From positions 63,445,020-63,509,019 of the forward strand of contig OX411548.1 of NCBI GenBank assembly GCA_948146395.1: a stretch of 64,000 nt of DNA, in the 5' to 3' direction. Under the pieces are notes generated by a model. The model saw only the letters and a program-made list of their open reading frames with translations, did no database searches and was not told where the DNA came from. Shown in pieces: positions 55,459 through 64,000 of the stretch (position 1 is the stretch's first letter; the number at the start of each line of letters is the position of its first letter). The translations under genes and the position numbers were made by a program. Origin of the DNA: Fragum whitleyi (taxonomy: Eukaryota > Mollusca > Bivalvia > Cardiida > Cardiidae).

Positions 55459-57291
55459 AGTAATGTGTTTATTATTAAGGCTTAAGTATTAGGCCTATGA
55501 CAATATAAGAATGCAATATATCAAAAGACACCATAACGGCCCTCTGGCCAAGCATAAAGGGAAATGATGTACAAAATAGTATGCCTTTACAGTTATGGTG
55601 ACAGTACCAAGCTCTGACAATATTCAATAAGATTGCAGTGTTTCTGGTGACACCATTATGCCTCTGGCCAAGCCTCAAAGAGAAGTGATATACTGATGAG
55701 ACCCATACATCACTTTTATCTATAGTTTCATTAATATCATTGTCTGGGCATTCCAGTAATAAGACAAGATTATAATAGATGGCTTAATAAGATATACAGA
55801 CAATGGCAGATGGCTTAATAAGATATACAGACAATGGCAGATGGCTTAATAAGATATACAGACAATGGCACCCTGTGGTATTTATACTAGATAGTGATGT
55901 GACCAGTTTATCTATTGGTATGGACCTTAAGTAAGCCACCTTTTTCTTGTAATTAAAGATATGAAGGATTATTTTAAGGAAGTGGTCAGGAAAACCAAAT
56001 TTCTTAAACAAGTCAAAGAGAAACAGATAAAAAAAGGGCTTTGGCGAGTTTTTATCTGGTTCTTGTTGACTCACTTAATTTGGAACAAAAGCTCTTGTAT
56101 TGTGCCTTTGACAATATAAGCATGCTATATTTTCAAGGGAAACCAATGACCATAATGCTCTTTAGCAAGTATAAAGAGGAGTAATATAAATGTACTGATT
56201 CGACCTAAAGTCATAAGGAATGGACCAACACATGTTTTTAAGGGCAAGTTAGCACTGTTGTAATACAAAATGCCTCTATAGTTATGATGATACTAGGCTC
56301 TGACAATATTCAATCAGATTACAGTGTTTCTGGTGACACCATAACACCCTCTGGCCAAGCCTAAAAGAGAAGTGATATACTGATGAGACCAATACATCAC
56401 TTTTATCTATAGTTTCATTAATATCATTGTCTGGGCATTTCAGTAATAAGACAAGATTATAATAGATGGCTTAATAAGATATATACAGACAATGGCACCC
56501 TGTGGTATTTATACTTGGTAGTGATGTGACCAATTTATTTATTGGTATAGACCTTAAGTAAGCCACCTTATTTATGGTAATAAAAGATATGAAGGATTTT
56601 GAAGCAGTGGTCATGAAATAAGATTTTTTTTAAACCAGTCAATGATAAACAGATAAAAACAAGGCTCTGCTGAGGTTTTATAAATTTTTCTTGATGACTC
56701 ATTTACTTTATTTGGAGCTAAAGCTCTTGTATTGTGCCTTTGAAAATATAAGCATGCTCTACTTCTAGTGACACCATAATGCCCTTTAGCCAAGTATAAT
56801 TTGAAGGGTTATATATTTGAATGATTTGACTTAAAGTCCTTAAGAATTGATCTACACATGTTTATAATGGTGAGTTAGCACTATTGTAATACATAATGCC
56901 TCTATAGTTATGGTGACATACTAGGCTCTGACAAAATTCAATCAGATTACAGTTTCTGGTGACACCATTACACCTCTGGCCTCTGGCCAAGCATAAAAGA
57001 GAAGTGATATACTGATGAGACCAATACATCATTTTTATCTAAAGTTTCATTAATATCATTGTCTGGACATTCCAGTAATAGGACAAGATTATAATAGATG
57101 GCTTAATAAGATATACAGACAATGGCAGATGGCTTAATAAGATATACAGACAATGGCAGATGGCTTAATAAGATATACAGACAATGGCACCCTGTGGTAT
57201 TTTTACTTGGTAGTGGTGTGACCAATTTATTTATTGGTATGGACCTTAATTAAGCCACCTTATTTTTGGTAATTAAATATAATGGACCTGC

Positions 57292-57373
57292 ATGTTGTCA
57301 ATTGGTGACCAAAATATTGAATTTACAGCTTGAATCAAGCTGTAAATACAATATTTTTGTTGCCCATTGACGA
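57292..57373. repeat. Hairpin, ~38-bp arms
   Basis: TTGTCAATTGGTGACC/GTTGCCCATTGACGAC outer, and ATTTACAGCTTGA/TCAAGCTGTAAAT inner, with one unpaired A. A weaker relative may lie at 27908-27970. Confidence 0.75.
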
Positions 57374-58248
57374 CATTAATTTGAGGGCTTTAATTAAGCA
57401 GTACCTTCTGTGTACATAATACTATAATTTGTATGATTATTTTGACCTGCTAGGTACTAGGTACTGCACCTATACCAATACAAGAAGGCTATATATCTCA
57501 TGACACCATTATAAAGCCCTGTGGCCAAGTAAAAAGAGAAGTTATGTACTGATGTTCATGTTTTTGAGGGCTTTAAGCACTATAACTGTTTTGTTATGTT
57601 ACTATGATTTATATGATTACAGTGTTGTACAAAGTGCTAGAACGGTGCCTATATTTATAGGTATATGAAGCCTAAGTAAGTGACCCTATTTCTGGTACTA
57701 AGTGATACAGATTTGAATAGTGTTGGTGGCTGATCCACTTCCAAACTAATTTGTGAGGAGTTTTATAATCAGAGAAGGTTCAAAAGCTTTTTTTTTTTGT
57801 TACTCCTTACTATTATATCATCTTGCAAAATTTTATGAGGTATAAAACAATGGAATAGTGATTATTGAACTTGCAATGTGGACTGAGATAGGCACAAAAA
57901 AGGGATATTTATATCTTTAAGTGAAATGCTCATATAAATAGAGTTAGATTAATATGTTTGTTAAAAGAAAAAAATGGCCATATCTAAAAAAAAATATCAA
58001 GCTTACCACTTCTTTATATTAAATGTCAGCTCCCTTTGATGGTCATATGGATTTTTTATTGGCAAATGAAAAGGGTTGGATAAATATGAAACATAAAGAA
58101 ATGTCAAGTTTTTCTCATCATTTGGTGAGAATCTGTGTACAGATTAATGTAATAAAGAAATGAAGGGCCTCTGTTTCTTTATTTTGCCAGCTAACACCAC
58201 GGGGAATATATTTTATGAGACTTCAGTGGGAGCCATGATTGATTCGAC

Positions 58249-58628
58249 AATATTACACTGCTGTCAGTTACTGGAATGACTTCATTATACAGGATTTCTG
58301 AAGGATGTTTCACATGCTATATTGTGTGAAGATTTACAAGGAGGTAGCTGGTCATGTGTTCAGGATAGAAATGTTTGTTGAATGTTTGAGAAATGTTACC
58401 CCACTTTGCATATGTATTCACATGCAAAGTGGGGAACAATTTCTAAACATTTTGAAATGTTTTTGCATCCTGAATGTTGGGCAAACTCACAAACTTGTAT
58501 GTTGGTACAACTATATTACACTGCTGTGACAGACAGTTACAGGAATGACTTCGTTATACAGGATTTCTGAGGGATGTTTCACATGCTATTGTGTGAAGAT
58601 TTACAAGGGCGTAGCCGGTCATATGTCC
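58249..58628 (+). repeat. ~110-bp direct repeats bracketing hairpin MITE HP3, copy 3
   Basis: The left (58249-58357) and right (58513-58628) segments share TTATACAGGATTTCTGA, GGATGTTTCACATGCTAT and GTGTGAAGATTTACAAGG. Between them HP3 (58353-58483) has the core CCCCACTTTGCATATG/CATGCAAAGTGGGG and outer arms TTCAGGATAGAAATGTTT/TTTTTGCATCCTGAATG. Open frames here are spurious. Confidence 0.75.
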
Positions 58629-58830
58629 ATTCAATCAATCAATCTTAACATTTGCAAATGTAACTTTCAGCTATGCTTCGGTTGAGGACAGTTAGTTTGT
58701 ACTATTGGGACTTGTCAGGGATTGGGCTGTTGAGCCATTTATGTCGTCATTGTACCGACTTAATTAGTACATGAAGAATGCCTATATAGGCTTATTGTCA
58801 CAAATATATGATGACTCTTAAGGGGGAGTG
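58618..58830. mobile_element. SINE-like fragment, third family
   Basis: CAGCTATGCTTCGGTTGAGG and ACAGTTAGTTTGTACTATTG parallel CAGCTTTGCTTAAGTTGTGG and ACAGTTCGTTTATCACG in the next element, so both share a 3-prime body. An AATCAATCAATC tract adjoins the left edge. Confidence 0.45.
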
Positions 58831-58904
58831 TGTTATGGGTGACCACTCACTACTCTCTTCTTAGAGCTTCTTTGGGTTAAATACAATGTCTGACACCTGC
58901 ATCA

Positions 58905-59100
58905 GAGAAAATCTTCTTTTGCTCAGTGGTTAGCGCATTGGAATTGTAAACCACAAGTTTAAATGTTACTTGTCTGTGTGGGTTGAACACCGGCTTTCGT
59001 CATTAATTTTCAGCTTTGCTTAAGTTGTGGACAGTTCGTTTATCACGTTTGATTATTTATCCCTCATGAAATGGGCAAGTTAAACCATTTCTCAGATATG
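58905..59100 (+). mobile_element. tRNA-derived SINE, third family
   Basis: tRNA-like head with GCTCAGTGGTTAGCGCATTG and a weak B box (AAGTTTAAATGTTAC), then a body CTTTCGTCATTAATTTTCAG, GCTTAAGTTGTGGACAG, ATTTATCCCTCATG. No AATC tail. Confidence 0.55.
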
Positions 59101-59137
59101 GTACTTTCAATTTCAGTATCAAGACAAAGATGTACAT

Positions 59138-59186
59138 TGATGGCTCATGTTTATAGGGAGTAACAACTGTTTCATGCTGAGCCATG
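59138..59186. repeat. HP1 with most of one arm deleted
   Basis: GATGGCTCATGTTTATAGGG then AGTAACAACTGTTTCATGC: the left arm keeps only the GGCTCA tip. Confidence 0.7.
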
Positions 59187-59674
59187 GATATATTTTGTTT
59201 TGGTTGTGATCATTGATCATTGATGTCAGTCATGGCCTTTTGATAAAAATTGTTGTCTTCTCAATTTCTCAGCAATGATTATTGAGTTATTTGATTCTAA
59301 CTCCATGATAAAAAAAGTCAAATATCGGACCTTTGCTTGTTATATATAGTAAAAAAAAGTGTCTTATAGTGTCTTGTATTTCGTCAATTGTCACTGTGTC
59401 AAGAACTCCTACACACAAAAAAGTCAAAATTTAAACATTTCAAGAACAAAGGACAACTGTTTTCCAAACATGAATTATCTCTTTGCTCTGAACAGAAAAC
59501 AAGCTGTTAATTGTCAATGAAGCATTTTTTGTCATCAATATTTTTCTGTTCTACAGGGAGAAAAAAACACGAACTTTTTCTTTGTAATATGTCTTAAAAA
59601 ATCTAATATAAAGAGCAACATTATACCTCATATTGTAATGAATGAATATTGAATAAAAAGTCAAGTCAGATACC

Positions 59675-59874
59675 TGCACCCTGCATTTTCAGCACTTCGA
59701 TTAAGGTAGTGGAACTGTAATAGTTCCGCAACATTTGGGAGCTCTTGAACTTTCACAATATTGACTGAGGTTTTCCAATGAAAATCATTAGGAAACCTCA
59801 ATTAACAATGTTTAAGTTCATTACTTTCAAAATGTTGGGGAACTATTTAGATTTTATTCAGCATGACAAGGGTT
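59675..59874 (+). repeat. T245 3-prime fragment split by MITE HP2
   Basis: T245 sequence TTTTCAGCACTTCGATT ends at HP2 (59702-59847, from AAGGTAGTGGAACTGTAATA to GTTGGGGAACTATT) and resumes with TTTATTCAGCATGACAAGGG. Order of events: T245 first, HP2 later. Confidence 0.8.
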
Positions 59875-60249
59875 GATATCCTTTTACATGTTTGGTGCTC
59901 TACTCATAGCTCAGTAATTATACATACCATGCCCTGCAATAGTCAACTACTAATTGCATTAAAATGTGCAATCGCTAATAGACTAGATAGGAAGTCTAAT
60001 TCTTTCTCTTGAACGATCAAAAGATGTCGTAACGATTATTATGCACTCGTTGTGACACAATGCTTTTAGACGTTGATCTTGTTAGACTGTCCGTCATTTG
60101 TTAGGTTGCTATGACTACAAATGGATAAAACATTGGATAGGATGTATTTACATATTAACATACATGAAGCTGCACTATCCCAGAATTGGCCTTTGTCATG
60201 GTATACAAAATTTGATTCCAGACTTTCAAATTTGTCATTTTACATTACA

Positions 60250-60490
60250 TGAGCCTGTGCGTGAGATTTCCAGCAATGTCAAATAAACGCAAAGTAAAGA
60301 CTCTGACCAGACTGTGCATCCACACAGTCTGACCAGAGTCTTCACTATGGGTTTTGTAGATAGACAAGGTCTCAAAGTATCCGTAAACCATCAGGTGACT
60401 CTATATTTACAATATGTGACTGTCTACACTGCTCATTGTTTGCCCCTCACGCACATTACAAATTGTTGGAAATGTCAGGCACAGGCTCAT
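60250..60490 (-). repeat. TIR MITE HP5, copy 2, body inverted relative to copy 1
   Basis: TIRs GAGCCTGTGCGTGAGATTTC and GGAAATGTCAGGCACAGGCT; hairpin GACTCTGACCAGACTGTGC/CACAGTCTGACCAGAGTC; GGTCTCAAAGTATCCGTAAA is the reverse complement of the corresponding part of 38360-38594. Confidence 0.8.
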
Positions 60491-61197
60491 ATCATACTTC
60501 ATAACTTATAAGCTTCTCAATAAGCTGCAATATCTGTTACTGTACCAATACATTAACACAGTTGATTAAAATTTCTATCAAAGCAATTATGTGAGTTTAA
60601 GAAACAAATTAAAAAATGTATACTGTGGGTAAAACAACCCCTCAGTCTGCATTTATCTCGGACTATGGTCTTTACTTGACATTGTCGAGTCTTCAGGTAC
60701 CATCATCTTTCTGTAAAGGTCATTATTAATCATAATTTGCCAGTACTTACAGTTTCTAAAATATCTTGCACTGTAGTATTACATATGCAAATGTGAGCAA
60801 ATTATCAGTGGTTTTAAACAAAGTACAAACAAGCAAACTACAAAAGAATCAGATGATGAAATATATATATAGTAGATGTCGACATGCAGACTGAATCTCC
60901 CACACAAATCTGTAAATAGTTTGGATTTATTAGGCACTGTCTGAGCGGCTGCATGTTTTTAAAGGAGGAGTTGTGTGGTAATTCAGTTTGCAGTTATTGG
61001 ATAATGAATTTTTAATGAGGACAAATATTCTCTGCTTTTAGGAAACCGTTCCAGGAAATACATCTACTTTGAGGAATTTCCATGCAAAATAAGTGAGGCA
61101 ATAAATAATATACCAATTAAGTCTATAAGAAGTGCCTTGCATTAAGCATTGCTTAATCTGTTTAAAGGTATGCTGACAAGATGTATTCTGAGTTATA
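60491..61197. other. Single-copy stretch
   Basis: No gene. The tract CTCTGCTTTTAG at 61031-61042 looks acceptor-like, but no donor follows in a usable frame. Confidence 0.3.
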
Positions 61198-61565
61198 TTT
61201 ATGCCCCCTTCTAAGAAGAGAAGGTATATTGCTTTGCAATTGTTGGTGGGTTGGTCAGTCAGTCCGTAGACCTTTTTTTATGCCCCCCTTCAAAGAAGAG
61301 GGGATATATTGCTTTGAACTGTTAGGTTGGTCGGTAGGTCTGTCTATCTGTAGATCATTAATTGTCCAGAGCATATCTCATACAATATGCAAGCTAGAAT
61401 CATGAAACTTCACAGGTGGATAGATTTCTTTGAGGAAAAGTGCAATGCACAAGAACCATAACCATACTCATTGTATATTGTGAGTTATTGCTTTTGTTGA
61501 TTGGCAAAGAATAGGCTATTGACCTGCTTTTATTGGGGGCATTAATGTTTTACAAACATCTCTTG
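61198..61565 (+). mobile_element. Two stacked family D elements
   Basis: The first head starts at 61198 (TTTATGCCCCCTTCTAAGAA) and runs only to a T run at 61273. A second, complete copy starts at 61277 (TTTATGCCCCCCTTCAAAGA), continues through GGTCGGTAGGTCTGTCTATC, and ends TGGGGGCATTAATG, TTTTACAAACATCTCTTG (to 61565). It looks like insertion of one copy into the T-rich zone of another, or a head duplication. Confidence 0.7.
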
Positions 61566-61587
61566 TATGTATGGAGCATATCTCAAA

Positions 61588-61692
61588 AATTATAGCACAG
61601 TTTGTAGTGCTATAGACTCCCAACTATGATATTTGGGTTTGATCCCCAGCACCAATACAAATTCTTTCCGATGTTTGTCCATTTAAGAACAA
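61588..61692 (+). mobile_element. SINE head fragment
   Basis: TATAGCACAGTTTGTAGTGC, B box GGTTTGATCCCC, and TTCCGATGTTTGTCC match the first 100 bp of family S; the rest is missing. Confidence 0.6.
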
Positions 61693-61794
61693 GAAATGAG
61701 AAAATTTATGTTATAATAGAAAATAGGTAGGTGTCTGGATCTCTTTCTTTGAAAAATCTATTTGTTTTATAAATATATACATTACATAGCAATT

Positions 61795-61873
61795 CAATGG
61801 CTCAGCGCGAAACGGTTGTAACTCCCTATAAACTTAAAGGGAGTTACATCTGTTTTGCGCTGAGCCATCGAAT
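61795..61873. repeat. Hairpin MITE HP1, CTCCCTATA variant
   Basis: GGCTCAGCGCGAAACGGTTG and ATCTGTTTTGCGCTGAGCC; symmetry continues outward into AATTC/GAATT. Confidence 0.85.
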
Positions 61874-62204
61874 TGGTTTGTTCTGTATCAGAAAGAAAGA
61901 TCTATGAATTATGTTAAAGGCAGGGAATTATTTTGATTCTTCTCTGAGCAATTTTCAGAAATGATTTGGAAGTCTTTGATCAGCGAAGAATGTCCATATG
62001 TAATTGCCTGTGTTTAATAAGTAATAAAATGTCCACATTGTTAACGCTGTGTCTTGATTGATGTGGGAGAGAGGACATTGGCAGGAAATCATCCAATTTT
62101 CTACTGACATGACCAAGAATGCGATACCTAGTTGTCTTTCTATCCCCTTTCTGTCTCAGATATCCGTTACTGTTGGCTTATTATACATAAAAAAACTATG
62201 TTTA

Positions 62205-62365
62205 GGGCAGTATGATCATACAGTTGTAGGTCGGTCGTTTTTTCCTTCAGCCGGTCTGTCCTTTGGTCAGTCTGTCCCTAGGTTATTGTGTCCGCACAAC
62301 GTCTCGGCAACTATTGGGCAGATTTCATTCATATTCATTAATACCAGGGCTTTCATTTATGATTT
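62205..62365 (+). repeat. Worn family D-like fragment
   Basis: GGTCGGTCGTTTTTTCC, GGTCTGTCCTTTGGTCAGTC and AACGTCTCGGCAACTATTGG resemble the GT-rich entry and body of tandem-core elements; neither end is recognisable. Confidence 0.35.
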
Positions 62366-64000
62366 TAATACATTTCTTTTGACAACAACAGTATTACTGT
62401 TAAATATGAATTAATTTTTCGGACAGAAAAGTGATTTTGATTGAGACAAGTCTATCCATGGCATCCATCATCCATCCATCCATCCATCCAATTTCTTATT
62501 AACCCATCTCCAGTACTGTTTTAAGCAAAGATTTGTATCAAACTTTCACAGATTGTTCCCAATCATGTGACCTTGTGCATATTATTGTCAGGTTTTGATG
62601 ATATTCTGTGGCACTATGGAAAAAGGAGACTTCATTTACCTGTAGCAGCGTATACTGTCTCTAATGTACATCCGTTCCTTTGATTGGCTCATGAAAGTCA
62701 TCTGTCATTTCCTTGACAAATATGGTACTAGGATCGTTACTTGGCACTAGCTGAATATCTGAATCCAATTAAAAATTGGAAACCTCTAAAAATAGCTTTA
62801 ATTGAGATATACCCATGGGAACTTGCACTGATCCTAATTATTAGCAAGGTTGGGTTTTAGATTTCTGAAACTGTAACTTTATAAGTTATTTTTGTTCATT
62901 TCTTGGTTCTATTTATATGTAATAAGGGCTACAGCTATTTGAATGGTAGAACCTTTAAACTTGGTGCCAAATTATTATCGGAGTCTATTTTGATATTGCC
63001 TTTTAAAATAGTTTTGTGCTGGAGCGACAAGTTGCAGGATGATAGGTCATATTTGGTTGAAAAAGGGTAGACTGGACTTGATCAATAGCCTCTGGTTGAA
63101 TTACCAGGAAAAGGAGAGAGAAAATAACGACTTTTAGACCATTAGGAACTTGATCAGATAAACTAGGATTTAAAATACTTGATTTGCAGCGGAATCCTGT
63201 CTGAAATTACTCCCCTAATGAATATTATCAGCGGGTAATGAGATATTAAAGAATGATACCTGACTGAATGGTATAATGGGTTGAATAATTAGTGTAGAAA
63301 ATACCTGTTGTATATTGATGATATGATTGCCTTTTGGAGAGAAATCAATAAAAAGATGTTAAAAGGTGTAAGCGATACTATAGGTATATTTAATCTATTT
63401 AAAGGCGTTGTCTAAATAAGGATACTTATCCTTACAATTTTAATGGTAATTTACATTAAACTTAAAACCTGAGATGAATTGTATAACCCATTCTCCAACA
63501 ATCCAAGTTTTTTTGACACCCCTGGACAATACTTTGAAAAACATTCTGTCAGAATTTAGAAATAATTTGTTTCAAGAAATTACTTTACTGTCAATAATAT
63601 TTTTTTCCAAAAATATAAATATTTTTGAATTTTTATTGACCATAAGTTGATGTCTGCAACTCCTTTTTAACTGGACTTGTGAATTAGAATTTTCTTTTTA
63701 TTGTCATGGGTCAAGGTCATTGGACAAGGTTAAAGGTCAATTGCCAATTTTGAATGACAAAAATTTGTCAGTAGTGAGTATCTCGGTCTAGAAAATGGAT
63801 ATATTTAAGAGGGTAATATCCACAGATTTTAAATTTCAAAATAATGACCTTTATGCTTTCCAGTAGGTTTGTCTAATTCTTAACTTAATTTTAAAGATGT
63901 TGCCATTAAAGGCAGACTGTGATCTCACAGTAACTGTTGAACAGGCCATTAAAAGGCCATTTGGTGCTTGATAAACTTCTGAAAATAGCACCAGAAGCCA
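62366..64000. other. AT-rich stretch to the window edge
   Basis: A CATC microsatellite lies at about 62460-62490. GGTCAAGGTCATTGGACAAG near 63711 may be a relic of family D-type repeats. No gene recognised. Confidence 0.35.

Larger units (their letters stand above)
54716..57790 (+). repeat. Complex higher-order tandem array
   Basis: Recurring blocks: CTCTTGTATTGTGCCT (54722, 56091, 56725); a TGGCCAAGCATAAAGAGAAG-type block at about 54785, 55052, 55250, 55548, 55668, 56165, 56353, 56788, 56988 and 57522; CACCCTGTGGTATTTATACT (55869, 56495, 57187); TAAGCCACCTTATTTTTGGT. The long repeat is about 620-700 bp where complete. A 31-bp subrepeat GATGGCTTAATAAGATATAC is present three times at 55778-55870, once at 56465 and three times at 57098-57190. 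Two HP1 MITEs are inserted. Confidence 0.8.

Noticed and set aside
55784..56074. 96-codon minus-strand frame resembling a reverse transcriptase segment (FDLFKKFGFPDHF)
   Set aside because: Only a short phrase looks suggestive; no catalytic YxDD follows, and the frame lies in a non-coding tandem array.

Overview
This 64 kb window looks like nuclear DNA from a marine invertebrate, most likely a bivalve mollusc. The evidence is the low GC content, the absence of long open frames, and a dense mix of tRNA-derived SINEs, hairpin MITEs, tandem arrays and rolling-circle-like elements with a core of about 160-bp tandem units, a combination I associate with bivalve genomes. The assignment rests on recognising element styles, not on a database match. 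I see no complete protein-coding gene, no rRNA and no convincing functional tRNA gene.

The only segment I would defend as coding is a 96-bp, phase-0 candidate internal exon at 51246-51341 on the + strand, with a good acceptor and a usable donor. If it is real, most of the window is intron or intergenic DNA of a gene with very long introns. A weaker candidate for a promoter plus non-coding first exon lies at 19200-19516 and ends in a strong donor motif.

Layout. 0-7 kb: a palindrome-rich element, a decayed SINE carrying a 683-bp TIR element with a 5-bp duplication, then single-copy DNA with hairpin MITEs. 7.9-8.8 kb: a tandem-core element (family B). 9.1-10.4 kb: a 1.3 kb TA-flanked pogo/Tc1-like non-autonomous transposon. 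11-25 kb: SINEs, a perfect 43-bp hairpin, a 90-bp array built from one hairpin MITE, and copies of a 245-bp TIR family. 25-32 kb: SINEs with clear target duplications and two short tandem duplications. 32.7-36.1 kb: two tandem-core elements of family A, one nested inside the other in opposite orientation, followed by family C. 38-45 kb: TIR elements, another family A copy and a 22-bp minisatellite. 48.7-49.8 kb: a 69-bp array split by a MITE. 51.2-52.0 kb: the candidate exon and a roughly 105-bp intronic repeat that begins at its donor. 54.7-57.8 kb: a complex higher-order array. 58-62 kb: SINE fragments, hairpins and two stacked family D elements.

The unifying observation is that four unrelated-looking families (A, B, C, D) share one architecture: a 5-prime fold-back, a mid-section that is tandemly repeated in A, B and C, an inverted copy of the 5-prime motif a few tens of bases before the 3-prime end, and CTAG or CTTG followed by T at the 3-prime end, with a short hairpin before it in A, B and C. 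They sit in T-rich targets. This resembles the published Pearl / DINE-1 / HINE (non-autonomous Helentron) plan, but no replicase is present in the window.
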